Counted from the stretch's first letter, positions 35,454 through 48,001 are shown. The stretch is DNA of 64,000 nt from Ischnura elegans (GCF_921293095.1 NC_060253.1:72019992-72083991); one strand, 5' to 3'. Program-made: numbers and translations. Notes: a model not told the origin generated them from the letters alone.

Positions 35454-37400
35454 TATTTCCCAATATAGTTATTTGGTTCCACTAAGTGAAGACTAAACGC
35501 TATAAATTTACCAATTTTTTAAATCCGCATTATTTGTATGCAATGATTTCTATGTGTGATCCGCATTATTTCTATGTAATGATGGTAGCCAAAAAACAGG
35601 TTGTCCTTAATGGCTACCTAAAGTTACTCCGTTTTAAGTCATTAATTCTGTTTTGTACTTATATTTTTGGAGTAATAAACAATTTATTATTATTATTATT
35701 ATTTATTATTATATTTCCGTTAGTTCCATTTACGGTTAGACCTCTCTTTTTCAGAAGCACCCACCATTGAAAGCTCACAACGCTGGCCGCGGGTAGAAGT
35801 ATTCATAATCGAGATAAACCGATGCGTTAAAGGAGGCCATTGGAAGGAGAATGGAGACCTATTACAAAAAATAAGAAGTTGGGCGAAGGACGCAGCTGAT
35901 ATTACAGACTGAGATCGTTCGTTCTTTATTTAAAGTGGCAGCGTATTTTGTAACAATAACAACTCGAGAGACCGTCTAAGGTGAGTGGGGGGTGACTCTT
36001 AAGAATGGTATTTCCACAATGTCCGGCGGCAAGTAGGCTACGGACCGACCGGATGGTGTCTCTTGGCGATTAAAAAAAATCATAACTCTCGTCAAAATAA
36101 TGGGGCCAATGAACCTAAACTCTGAAATCAATCGCCACTTTAAAATATCTAATCGTCGTAAAAAGAGTCCCGATATTATTTTCTTGTTTAATGAAAGAGG
36201 AATGAGGTTCTTAACAGTAGTTAACTTTGCATAAAAGTATTTTCCAAATGTTAAAGAAAACTTTCTGTGCTTGATAAATCTCTTTATATCTTATCCCATA
36301 ATTCACGAGGCTTCGTCATCCCGATCTCCTTTTACGGCTTTTAGTCTTCGTAGTAATTCAAACATCCCATAACATTAATTTTCTCGTATAACATTGACTT
36401 TTCGGAAGTTTTAAATTTTGGTTATGATGTAAAAAAATTACAACTTTCTCCCTGCTGTCTTATGGTAACATGCGTCGGAAATGGATTGAAACCACTGCGT
36501 GAAATTGTATTTACAAATTTCGAAGTGCAGACATACACTAGAAGCGCTTGGCGTTTTTTAATGGGGACAGTGAATTCTGTGTGGCCATAGGTTATCGTTT
36601 AAGTTCCTTAAGGTTTGCTAATAATGCCGGTTCATTTCTCTGAATACTTTTATCTCACTTTTAATCTCTTAGGTACCTAGTTTTTAGCTCTAAAGGTAAT
36701 GAGTCTTGATGCATGGTGTAACGGTTCTAATTGGAACAAAATACCTCTTAAATAAATAGCTAAATTACTCAGCGCGCATAGTTCTTTGTTCGTTTCAAAT
36801 TTACATTTCAGGAAGTGCATACATCCATGTTGGAAGCATCATAATCAAATATCGGCTGGTCCGATTATTCTACAAGTTATGTCAAAATGTAGCGTATTTT
36901 GTTATTCGCAAGTTGTACGGAATATTTTATATTATTTTTAATTATATGATGTTACATTGTGAAGATAAAAATTACCCATTTTCGAGTCTCTCCGTGCAAT
37001 TCCCAACTTGACTTCCTTCAATACTTGTGTCAGTTTACATGATTATCAATATTTTTTCCGAAAGGATAGAAGGAATATTTTCTCTATCCAGCCAAGGAAA
37101 ATATTATCGTCATAAATATTTCACGCTAATGAGCCGTCAGGCACCACTGCTTCCTTCTAGGAATTAATTAACAGCTACTCATTTTGGAAACAAGAAATAC
37201 TTTGTCTGACCATGTGCCGCGCGAAATGTCAATATGTTCTCTATATTGTTTGCACTATGAAAAATCGCCTTGAATCCAAAGCATTTTTCATAAGAAATAT
37301 CGAAGTTTGGCTTCGGTGATCGGTTGGGAATTTCACTTTAAAAACGAAGCTTCTCCCCATGAGCCGAAGTAATTTTGGCTGTTGCTTCGCGGTATGCCTC
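35454..37400. other. Intergenic with (TTA)n microsatellite
   Basis: A TTA/ATT trinucleotide run occupies about 35684-35711. No gene features were recognised in the remainder. Confidence 0.45.
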
Positions 37401-39849
37401 TACTCTACCGTAAAGGCAACCTAACCCTAATTAGTGCACCGCTGCTCCAGAATTCCACTTTGGATATCCTTGATTTACTGACGAGGGACGAGGCGCCTGC
37501 GCATGCCTTGTGAAAGTTTCGAACGATCGCCATGGCAACCTCGGTGTTTGTCCCGCAACAAACGAAGTCGACGGTGTGGGAGGGAAGTTTTTTCTCATTT
37601 TTTGCTCATGAATGAGATATCTGAACAACCCCTAGATAATTGTACAAGGGTTTCCTTCGATGAACGAAGCGGTTCTTGGTAGTCCCTAGTCTAGTATTAG
37701 GAGTGTACCAGCTCGAATGGAACCCCGATTAAAACCTTTATACAAAGCCCTGGGTTGAAACCGGTTCCCGGAAGACGATCGTCACAGTGTGATGTAGATA
37801 TGTCTAGTCTTAGTATAACTGTTACCTTCGCAAAATCTTGAACGCATTTAAATGAGTAAAGACTCAAGATACCTATGTTACTCAGGGTCGTAGCCATAAC
37901 AAACTTTTGGTAGGTTTATTGTGAGTGAACGTAAAAATATCTCGTTTACATTCCCGCTCACGATAGTTTTGGCTTACCCAAATTAGACAACCAATTTCAG
38001 TATAGAAGTCCGAAGTTGAACTGTATTTCCTAAAATTAAAATAAATTGTTTACAGCTATAGGCATATGGAAAACCAATCTGTTAATTTTCTGAATCATTA
38101 TGCATTGTCCATATAAACTCCGTGCCATAAAATAAATACACTCGAAGTGGATTTTATGACGTTTTTATCCACGTTAACTCGAGATTAGGCCCACCCGTTT
38201 TATAACCTGGCCCACCCATGTGACACATGCTAGAGCCACTTCTGGTGAACCCTCAAAAGGGATTAGTAAGGGTCCTCATACTTTTTTTGGTCCCTCATAA
38301 CCATGCCTTGGCATCAATTTATAATATCTATTAAGGCCCTACTAAATTTCTATGAGCCAAGTAAGCCGTGCGTATACAGACAGTCGCCCGAAATGATACA
38401 CATTTTATTATTTTCATACCCCTCAAGATATGAATTGGGATCTCGGAAATTTGTATCGAATTGATAGTGTGGTAATTGTAACGTGAAAAAGAAGTTTGAA
38501 ATCTCGTAAACAATGAAAAAGTGCAACGTAAAAATTTGAATACGGGCACTTATCTGTTTTCACCTCTCGGTTGCCATGATTTTCGATGTTTAATTTTTTA
38601 CTCTTAGGCTCAATTCTCTGTGGCCGTAAGAGCAATCACATAAATAAAATGCCACTCCAGCATTATCACTCGAGGGCGAGAAATTTAAAGTCATTGTAGA
38701 TTACCTTTGGAGGATTAGCGCTCAGAGACAGGTGAATTTCTGCAATTACAACAGTTCCTTTTTCTAAGTGTACTTAGCTGGAATTTGGTATGAGGATAAA
38801 CGACTAAAAGGAATTTGGTGAGTCCAGATTCCTTTTAGAATTCCAGAGGGGGTTGAGGAACGCGGGTGGGGGCTTCTCTTTCTTCCTATACTTCCGAGAA
38901 TAACTATGGGTGGACCCGAAAGAATAGGCCTCATAACCTATCCGGTTGCGGCCTCATAAAATTCCCTTTCTCCGGATAAATTCACTTAGAGATTCCACTA
39001 GTTTATTAGGAACAGGAATTTAATCGTAAATTCTGAAATGGTAATTTTTGGCACTTACGTTTATTTGCCCGACCGGTTTCTACACTTGTTTTAAGGGAAG
39101 TCTTGCTTATGTTCCGTAAGATGATGGCCTTCTAGTTAAAACTGCTTAGGTGTGTAAAAATTCGCTGATTATTGCTAAGTATTCATTTTTGCAAAACAGT
39201 ATTTAACTTTTTAAAAATATTCTATATCCATTTTTGCTCTTTTAAATTCTTCTCCAGTAATTACGCTGTATAATTAACGTTTATCTGGTGAATCCAGTCA
39301 AATTAATGAGTAATTTCTCATTACATTTTCTTCAGACGGTTCATTTCATTTTGGGGCGAGACAGGCCAAACTTTAGCTATAATAGGAATAAATTTGTTAG
39401 GCAAAGGATATAGCGTAAATAGCAACGAATTCTCGGATTACACTTATAAATGAAATCATATCCCTATCCGCAATCATTTGCAGTCACAAATTTAACTGTT
39501 TAGGTTTGCTTCCTATTTTATTCATTCCATTGCAATCAATTTTCTCTAAGCTCGTAATTTTCGTTTCCCACATCCCCTTAGTGAAGGCCATGGCCGCATC
39601 TCGTGGTCTTCCACGCTTAGTAGTGAAAAGTTCATCATGATAATGCGTCAGCAGATGAGGCCGGCCTTGAAGGCGGCTTTTTAATCATCTCCAACTTGTA
39701 ACCGTCGAGTGATATGCAGAAAAAAAATCTTTAGATAAAATTGCATTTTCATCTCCTTCTCACCAAGCACCAAGAGATGGCCATAGTTTCAAAAATGTAA
39801 GGTATGAAAAATTTCGAGGAAATTTTTAGCGTTCTGATACATAAAACCA
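37401..39849. other. Intergenic, CpG-richer patch then AT-rich
   Basis: 37430-37640 is CpG-rich and contains CGCCATGGCAACC, similar to an RFX X-box half. No credible first exon was found beside it. 38760-38850 has a short foldback (CTAAAAGGAAT / ATTCCTTTTAG). Nothing else seen. Confidence 0.3.
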
Positions 39850-39857
39850 ATTAGAAA

Positions 39858-40105
39858 CATGGGTGTACCCAGCGGGGGGCAGGGAGGGGCAGCTGCCCTC
39901 CTAGAAGCAAAATTAAATTTAGTTCAAAACGAAATATTTGAAAAAAAGTTCTTCAAATTAAAGGAAAGAGGCATTAGTATAAAATATGTAATTTAAAGCG
40001 CTGTTATAGTTTTCTTGAAAATTTCTTTTCTTAACCTTTTCTGTATTATAACTCTGAACGACCACAGCTTGCCCACCTCTAGTTTTGATCCTGGGTACGC
40101 CCTTG
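39858..40105. mobile_element. hAT-like MITE, 248 bp (family H3), exact 8-bp TSD
   Basis: Ends CATGGGTGTACCCAGC and CTGGGTACGCCCTTG. Flanks are identical ATTAGAAA (39850-39857 and 40106-40113). The inverse of this body recurs at 60449-60693 (shared GGGGCAGCTGCCC near one end). Confidence 0.85.
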
Positions 40106-40113
40106 ATTAGAAA

Positions 40114-41247
40114 CCATAACTTCAGTGTCTTTTTCACGGTGCTGATATTTTTTTTATCTGGAGAGAAAGAACGTGAGGAAGAATAGTAAGTAATATTAGT
40201 ACACGTTACATTCAATGAATTCATATCGTAATACGAAAAGCATAAAAATAAAAAAGCTTGGGTAAATTTTATCAGTTTTTCAGCCTTTCTTCGCTTCTAT
40301 TGGTCACGAATTTCCTTCGCCAGGTTTAAGCTAATATCGACGTGTAAATATATATAAGGCGGCTGCACAGTAGCTTAAAGCTTAGGCCAACACTGAAATC
40401 CCAACTTCAGTCATAGTATGGGAAGCAAGGCCGCAGAGAGCGGTGAGGCTCTAGGAGCTCGAACTCCACCGAAATATTTTAGATGTTTCGGGGGTCTTCA
40501 GTGTACCTTCTCCAACTGAAACCCACGCGAAATATACCCACTCCCAAATTGAACCCCCAAGATATTTTTCTGACCACGGCTTTGATGGGAATTTGAAAAA
40601 AAAAATAGCAAATGAAATATTTATAAATGCATTTCTTTGAAACTCTGATACTTATCCTCTTTCATGAGTACCATGTTTAATGGAAATTGAATTTCCAATC
40701 GAAATAAAATGCTTGACAATTGATGCTATCGTCGTAGTCAACCAATCCTGCTCATCGAATGATCTCGTTTTGTCATTCCAACCTAGGTCCTATGCTCAGA
40801 GGCCGAAAATCATTCTTTCGTATACTTCATTTCCATGCCACAGTTTGTTTTTCAATAATTTTGGAAAACAGTTGAATTGTGTGCAGGGAACGCGTTCATT
40901 AGAGTTATACCAAGAAACCTTTTTGCCCTAAAATAAGTTTTTCAAGTCCACTGTATATAATCGGTTTCTCTCAACTTCTAGGTTAACTAACACCAGTTCA
41001 GCGAAGGTAAACTACTCAGTGATCTTAGAATCATCTTCATAAGTGAAAATACCTTTCTAAGGTAATCGCCGCTAACATATCCAGTCACGTAGTTTCGTCT
41101 TCGTGCTCAGCGTTTGACGAAGATATTATTATATGACATTAAGGTGAGGCTTTATGCGTGTTTTCAACCTTGACCATTGAAATAAAATTGATTCGAGCTG
41201 AACGAGCCTTTGGTCTAGTTTCTTTAAAAGAAATTCATGAGCGACCT
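40114..41247. other. Intergenic, no gene recognised
   Basis: The short ORF at 40680-40931 has no family features. Confidence 0.35.
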
Positions 41248-41345
41248 GAAAATTTTCAAATATAAAATATTCCATAAGAAGTGTTCCTTTGAACGACGTG
41301 CTAATATATTGGATACAATGGTACAAAACGCTTCATAACCCATCA
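41248..41345. repeat. Copy A of a diverged direct repeat
   Basis: Shares TTTGAACGACGT, TATTGGATACAATGGTACAAA/TATTGTATATAATGGTTCAAA-type sequence and AACGCTTCATAA with 43256-43353, in the same orientation 2 kb away. Confidence 0.6.
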
Positions 41346-42589
41346 TAATGTGTAAGCAAAAGAAGCAAAGGCAGTCACCGTAGGGGAAATACTTCGGGGA
41401 AAAGAGTGGGCGAAATTGGTGTTTTTTTCTCATTTAAAACTCAAACTATCATATTGAAATTTTCAGGTTATAGAGATTACATCATATTCAAACATTTATC
41501 ATAGATGAATGTGGCATTAGTGTGGAATCATTACCTCACGACTTGATGATAGTTCCGAAGAGACTTGTCTGAATACATTCTTATCATCGCCCGTCCAATT
41601 GCGATAGTAATGGCGCTGAATTGGTTTCGCCCTTGACAACATATCATCGTAATTTTTTTGCCTCTCGACTCGAAACTTGGGAGGGGAACTCCCAGGGAAA
41701 AAACGCCTTCGTCACGAATATGACTAATGGCTTTCTCTTGCGGCAGCGCGTCGGTTTGCCGCGCGAGAAGCCACTTCGCTAGCTGGCTGCAAGTTCTATA
41801 TGGTGGTCCCTTTGGGGTGTCCACAATCCACAAGCTCAAGGAAAACTGCACTGAAGAGGACGTGCATGAGCAAATTACATTATTATTTCATAGAATGTTC
41901 ATGGTGTGTGAAGTTGAACTTTTGGTAAATAATCTAGTAAAGGTAATTGAATTTCTTGTAACAATTACTTTTTACGGTAAGTAATTTTTATTTGTAATTT
42001 ACTCCCTACGATGAAAGAGTAATCGTTACTTTAGTTGTAATCGTCACTTGCTCATGATCGACGATTACTTTACTGATTTCACTGATTTACTTAGGCCCAC
42101 AGAAATTCGAGTCCCAGAGTACCATAATTTGCTTGTTTAGGTTCAGTCATTCTTATGTTGTAGTCCACTTATGATGGATACAAAATATGACATTCCTTGT
42201 TTGTTAAAGAGGCTGTGATTGCATGTATTGCAAGTGAAATTGCAACTTTAGCAATTTCTATGACTCAATTATTCCACATTTTTACTCGGACACTCGACAG
42301 TTGCCAGGTAGTCTCTAGAGTAGACACTCTTACAAGAAATAATTGTAACAGTAATTTTACTGATAACTGTAACTTTTTCTCAGTACTTTCACCAACACTG
42401 ATCTCAAATACATCAATTCGGCATCTAAGAAAATATCGATGTGAAATTTTCAAATATGACTTAAAGGCAAATTAAATCCATAGTCTCCGAGATGTGAAGG
42501 CCGGAAAACTACCTCCTCCGATTTTATTTAGACAATTTTTGCGAAGAGCGGGAAAAATGCAATCTATTAAGCGTAATAAACCAGTTATT

Positions 42590-42930
42590 TGGATACTCTA
42601 TCAAACTTTAGTCCTAGGTAAATTGCCTATATTCCGGGAGGTACGGGTTGAGAATGGGTCTCATTCACTATTTTTTGCGTCAATTGTGACAGTGTTGAGA
42701 AAATAAAGAGACACATATTTTTCTGTTATCAATCCATAGCCTAATTCTCGAACTACCTTCACGCAGCGAAAAATCGATGGCTTCTACCTTTTCGCGGATA
42801 ATTTTGATGACATCGTAGGCTCCGCTTTTCCGCTACTCCTGGAGCTCGGTCTCGCGTGGTTACTTGTTTTTTACAATCTTTTTGGCGATCTATTTTCGGT
42901 TATGTCTGTACCAGTGAATGCTTTAAGTGT
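42590..42930. repeat. Diverged duplicate of 44480-44900
   Basis: Shared blocks in the same order: CTATCAAACTTTAGTCCT/CTATCAAGATTTAGTCCT, GTAAATTG, GGGAGG, GTTGAGAATG/GTGAGAATG, GAGAAAATAA, TTGATGACATC/TTGATGACGTC, and GCTACTCCT. The second copy carries extra inserts. Confidence 0.55.
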
Positions 42931-43255
42931 TCTTTTCAATTATAATATCCTTGGGTATTATTATGGTAGAGCTCTATAAATCTTAAATCTTGGCGCTCGC
43001 TCCATTTTATGAGCAGATTCAGTTCCATTTAAAGCAGTTACACACTACACTAAAAGTATTAGTAATATTTCATATGGAACATAATATTAGCCGACTATTA
43101 CTGGAAAAAAATAATTTCGCTGCTTCCTACAGTAGTCTTACATCAGATTTTGGGAAACGTAAACAATTATGAATAAAAATTCTACACATTCAAACGGCTC
43201 ATTTCATGGGCCTCCTCTTTATTTTAAAAATTATTTTATCTAACAGAAAAGAATA

Positions 43256-43353
43256 ACCTGAAAATGTCAAATAAAAAATATTTCGATCAATATCTTTCTT
43301 TGAACGACGTACTGATGTATTGTATATAATGGTTCAAAACGCTTCATAAGCCA
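43256..43353. repeat. Copy B of a diverged direct repeat
   Basis: Same orientation as 41248-41345, including TTTGAACGACGTACTGATGT and CAAAACGCTTCATAAGCCAT. Together with 42590/44480 it suggests an old segmental duplication broken by insertions. Confidence 0.6.
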
Positions 43354-43606
43354 TCAGTAGCAATTGCTCATCAACTATAATAATTATTATATAGTATTTT
43401 ACGGTACTGACCAAATGTTTGTGACCCTATCAAAGTAATGTTACGTAGTTAAAATTTCTTATTATCTCTATGAGGGCATACACAAAAGAAGGCTTGATTA
43501 TTTCGAACCTGCGGATGTTCCGGCCAGTACACCTGAGACTACGTAAAATCCATAGCGAGCGTGGGGCGTTAAGGATTTAAAAACCCCACCTCCCCCGAAA
43601 TCTTAT

Positions 43607-43914
43607 GGGTGCTACAGGTATGGTATGGTATTTGGAGGAGGCGACCGACAGCTGGGGTCATTTGCGCCATGAGGGTAGGGTATGGAAGGAAGGGTGGAGA
43701 GAAACCCGGCGTCGGCATTAGCCTGCTCTTAACGAAAGGCGCCAAGGGGACCACGGCTTAACGTCCCATCCGACGGACGGAGTGTTGCGCTTGAAATGTC
43801 TTCCACACAACACTCAAGCAGGGATCGGGCAGTCTCTGCCACTGCCGGGATTTGAACCCGAGCCCGCCGGGTGGGAAGCCAACACTCTAGCCACCACACC
43901 AACCCGATCCCTAC
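43607..43914 (-). mobile_element. tRNA-derived SINE, about 310 bp
   Basis: On the minus strand: GGGATCGGGTTGGTGTGGTGGCTAG-type A-box region, CTCGGGTTCAAATCCCGGCA B-box region, then a GC-rich body (GGGACGTTAAGCC, GGCTAATGCCGACGCCGGG) and a CCATA-repeat tail. Pol III boxes followed by an unrelated body and short-repeat tail define a tRNA-derived SINE. GC content is much higher than the flanks. Similar bodies are, from memory, widespread in arthropod genomes. Confidence 0.75.
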
Positions 43915-44479
43915 AGACTCCTGCAGACTCACAGCCTTGTTAGGGGTGACCCCTCCTAATGACCCACTCCTGATTTGCATTCTCCTACACGTAAGCCTCT
44001 ACGAAATGGATTCCCTATCCATGAAAACCTCCCACCCCGAAACAATTTTCCGGCTACGATCTTGAAGCGAACGTTGCCTGGCTTCGCTCTGCATACCTTA
44101 GAATTTCAAAATGATAATGTTTTAAGTCTCAGACAGGTATTTATTCGCAAAAAATTATCGGTCAAGTGGGAGTGATAGTCCTCTTCTAGCCGGCGATAAT
44201 TTATATTTCTATAGGGCCCACAAAATCAAGGGAGAAACTCCATGTTATCTCCAGGCAATTTGCTTTGGTGGAGGGGGGGTAGGTTACCACCTTCAGAAAG
44301 GGCTCGGTTGGTGTCGAAATCTATTTCTTAAGATTTATAAATATATTCGATAATTTTTTATCGATTGATATTTATTCTCATAGTCCGCATTCTCGTATGT
44401 TCTACCTCATAAAGTTCACTTCTTACCGTAGTAGAAACCGTTATTTTTCCCGTCCCCCGAGAAGAAGTTCTTTAGCTGT

Positions 44480-44900
44480 TTGGAAAGGCTATCAAGATTT
44501 AGTCCTGAGTAAATTGGCTGTTATCTGGGAGGGACGGGGTGAGAATGATCTCTAGGGTAACAATGCAATATGTCGCGACCTATTTGAATCTGGGAATGGT
44601 GGAATAGGACTTATATTGTATTTTCCTTACCGGGTAAACGGCGAGCATGCACCTTTGTGTCAATCGAGAAAATAATAAGACCAGTATCATACCGTTTTTC
44701 GATCTGTCGCCTGCTTCTCAAGCTGTATAAGACTTCAATCCAATCCCAGATAAGTTGATGACGTCACTGACTCCGCATCTCGGCTACTCCTTGGCCTCGA
44801 GCATCGGTCTCGTGTGGTTCTTCGTTGTTTACACTCTTGTGAGCGGTTTCTTTACTCAATATTCTGTTATCTCTGAACTAGTTTATGAGCAGAAACTTTT
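44480..44900. repeat. Diverged duplicate of 42590-42930
   Basis: Partner of 42590-42930. It is interrupted near 44557 by the left arm of an inverted pair with 46144-46214. Confidence 0.5.
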
Positions 44901-46214
44901 ATGACGCTACCAACTCATGAAAATGAGCGTCAACTTTCACTTTTTTTGTTGTTGAAATTATGGGAGAATGGCTGAATGATTAAGATTTTTGTCGTCGAAA
45001 CTTATCTTTCCCTTCCACGACCGTATTCCTGTAGTGAATTTCGATTTCGGGTCTGAGTAAACAAATCCATTGGGGGAATGGGTTCCAAAACGTCATTCTC
45101 AAGGCTAAGTAGTTTTGAGAGCCTTCTTAAATCGAGAATAGGGAAGTTTCCTTCACCAAAGAAAACGAAAGGCATTGATTGCGATTCGTTACCCACCATT
45201 AGCGTATTCATAGTATAAAAATTATTTGGTTTTAGAAATCCCAGTTTAGACGAATGGCAGTGGTGAATTTTAACCGCATTTGAAAAAGCCCAGATCGGCG
45301 CCCATGCGATGCCACTCCACGTGACGTCACAAGGACCCAGTTTCTATGCGTTCAGATAGGAGTTTTACATCGGGTGAGATTACCAATGCATGCATGAGTC
45401 AGAGAGCTCAGGGAAACATCTCTTTATAATCACCTATTAAAACTGTCATAGGTCGGAAAGTTTTCTTCATTTGATAAGGTATTTATAATCCTTATTTAAG
45501 CCAAGCGCTACCAGCCAGCAGGGTACTCTGCTACCTGCTAGCGACCTGCATCGTATCAGCGCTCAAAACCTCGCCCCAGGGTCACCTCACACGGCGACAG
45601 CGGGAAACAGAATGACGTCACACGGGCTTTTCCCAGCATTCATACTTAGCCTTCGCGTTTTCGCGCGCTTGAAAATTTTCACTTTTAATTTAATCCTGAA
45701 AAATAGATATCGTCATTAAAAAATGTACAAGCGTGAAATACGTACTCCAGGAGTCATAATCTTTCGATTTAGACAATAAAAAAATAATAGGAAACCACCC
45801 TATTTGGACGCCTATACAAAAGGAAGCTAGAGCTAAAGCCTCAACTTCAACCGCGATTGCTCCGGGTTGAATGGCCTGTCCGAAGAAGAGGGTGTGTCTC
45901 CCCGTTGGAGCGTTGGAAGAAGTGAAAGACGCCGGGCTTGCTTGGCGAAAGTGGTTCTATAGGACGAAGCACCCAATCGCCCAAGGCTGCTCCAATTCCT
46001 CCCGCCGCAACGCGGAGCCACCCACACCTGAGAAACTGTGCATATGGATCGTGCAGCTTGAGTAATAGAATGTACTCCCATGAGTGCAACTCAGAACCAT
46101 CAGTAAGCGAAGCGTGGAGGTGGATGCCCGCTGTTTTCTATGCAAGGAAAATCCAGTATAAGTCCTATTCCATCATGCTCCAATGCAAGTAGGTCGCGAC
46201 ATATTGCATGGTAA
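44557..46214. mobile_element. 1.66 kb segment with about 72-bp inverted ends, enclosing TRH copy 3
   Basis: 44557-44629 (GTAACAATGCAATATGTCGC...) is the diverged reverse complement of 46144-46214 (...GCGACATATTGCATGGTAAC). Between them are the TRH element and a GC-richer stretch 45830-46130. No transposase recognised; GTAAC at both tips could be part of the TIR or the target. Confidence 0.5.
45137..45804 (+). mobile_element. TRH element copy 3 (668 bp)
   Basis: Same orientation as copy 1. Tips AATAGGGAAGTTTCC and GGAAACCACCCTATT. The CRE/E-box palindrome is at 45318-45330. It contains no ORF of note. Confidence 0.75.
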
Positions 46215-47143
46215 CTCAAGAGTTCATTTTCAATCTCAACTTTCACGAATAGTTTCATCTTAAATATTCACTTTATTGCTAGTGCGAGGAAAATTGAGGA
46301 TGTATTTGTTCAATGGAATTTGAAAGAAAGGTTAAAATATTTTTTCACAAATTCGTGTAATTCGACAACAATTTGCACAGGCTATTCTCTTCAAATTTGA
46401 TACCTTTCGATAGCCAAAAGGTAATTATGACGGCCTCTAAAAAATCAAAACTTAAGAAAAAACATATAACAATGTATTACCACACCCTTCTCAAAGAATT
46501 ACCTCTTACATTTTATGCACGAAGATTATCAAGAGCACTCGTATCGTATGCTTATGGACAACGAGTATTTATCAAATTTACTAATACGTAACTGCAACTA
46601 TTTCCTTTAAATATTGAAGCATGTACTCTCAAAAAATATAAAAATTAAAATAAATTTCTCTCTTGATTAAATAAAAAATAAAAACAATTACTTAGCCAAG
46701 TGGGAGTGGGAACAATCGTCAAGTCGTCTGGGTCATGACGACTCCCCCTTAAAAGAGAGAAAGAAGTATACCTTGAAAGCTTGGAAGAAGAAAAGTTCAA
46801 CAGTTGTTTAACTGAGGACAGGAGGTAACCTCGTGTTAACCGAGATGGTTCCTCAAAACAAATATTTATTTCACAAGTTCAATAGACGACATGGAAGCGT
46901 TTATTGCCTTTAAAGGCCTGGTTACACGATTCATTAGCACGTACGAGTTAATATCTAAATTTATGAACGCGAGAATGAACGACAAAATGCACCGTGTAAC
47001 CACCCAACTTATGCGAACGAATGTACAGAAAATAGAACCTGCTCTAATTTGTTTCATGCATTCGCACATGTTCCGTTCTAATCCACCAAAATAATTCATG
47101 CAATCAGAAATTGACTCGTACGTATCGTATTAATGTAACGCGT

Positions 47144-47711
47144 CAGTGGCGGATACATATGGGGGTCGGAGTGGCGCAGCGAGGGAAGGGGCTTGGGGGA
47201 TAAACCTCCCCCCCCCCCCCCCCAGAGCTGAGAGAAGTTTTGAGTTTAAACCATTTTACTTAATTAGATTGATATTACTAATAGAATAGTGTAAGGATTT
47301 ATAAAATATCCCACAGAAAGCCGTAAAACTCACCATTTTGAACCATTTATCTTACAAGCCCGCAATTTATTAATCTCGCACCAACCGCTTATCCTGGTGG
47401 GAATTCCATACCCCCACACACCCCGGTATTAGTTGCACCTTAATCCCCCCCAGCCTTACTTCCTAGCTGCGCCCCTGGGGGGCGCCCACCCCCTTGCGGG
47501 CCCCCCCCCGCATTGCCTAACATTGCATAACCACAATTATAACTTTTTATATCATAAGATGGCATTGTCTTGTATATGCATATTATCAATTTAAATAAAA
47601 CTGTCTGAAACCTTGCATGCAACTTAATTATTAGTCATTACTGCAAAGGCAAAGGTAGCTCAAGATATCTTTTGCGCACCCCCCTTGAGTTTTTTTTTGT
47701 ATCCGCTACTG
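47144..47711. mobile_element. hAT-like H1 element, nested in H4
   Basis: Ends CAGTGGCGGATACA and GTATCCGCTACTG. Flanks TAACGCGT and TACCGCAC match at 5 of 8 bases. Same family as 28406-28656. It is 568 bp only because it contains the H2 insertion at 47169-47477; without it, about 260 bp. Confidence 0.7.
47169..47477. mobile_element. hAT-like H2 element, nested in H1
   Basis: Ends GAGTGGCGCAGCGAGG and GCTGCGCCCCTG. The body matches 35053-35354 in inverse orientation (TGATATTACTAATAGAATAG, TAGTGTAAGGATTTATAAAA). Contains a 16-base C run at 47208-47223. The G-rich flanks make the target duplication unreadable. Confidence 0.7.
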
Positions 47712-47876
47712 TACCGCACAACCAGGCCTATATGCGAGGAGATGGATGTAGTAGATAGAGGAGGAATGGGGCATGGTCTTAGGCTAGAAAGTATGCTTAA
47801 AACTATTACGGGCCTACACTGATGGGAGTAGGGAAGCTGAGAGTTTGCTAAAAGAAGGATATATGAACCCTTGGAC

Positions 47877-48001
47877 AGAAAATAGAACCTGTTCTAATTT
47901 ACTCCATGCATTAGTACATTAACCGTTCCGGTCTACCAAAATCATTCATACAAACGAACACTAACTCGTACATGTTAATGTACCGAGTAACCAGGCCTTT
48001 T
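47877..48001. mobile_element. Partial second copy of H4
   Basis: CAGAAAATAGAACCTG(T/C)TCTAATTT to AACCAGGCCTTTT parallels 47027-47143 plus the right tip of H4. The left part is missing. Confidence 0.6.

Larger units (their letters stand above)
46912..47730. mobile_element. TIR element H4 (AAAGGCCTGGTTACACG ends), host of two nested insertions
   Basis: The left tip AAAGGCCTGGTTACACG at 46912 pairs with AACCAGGCCTA at 47720-47730. The original element (about 250 bp) is split at 47143 by the H1 element. The interior GTACGAGTTAAT / ACTCGTACGTATCG is also inverted. The GGCC tip could suggest PIF/Harbinger, but the TSD is unclear. Confidence 0.6.

Noticed and set aside
41531-41851. 106-codon minus-strand ORF
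   Set aside because: Overlaps an open + strand frame, with no conserved motif and no splice context.
45833-46089. Overlapping 80-codon ORFs on the minus strand
   Set aside because: Several frames are open at once in a GC-richer repeat-like patch, which is typical of composition and not of coding.
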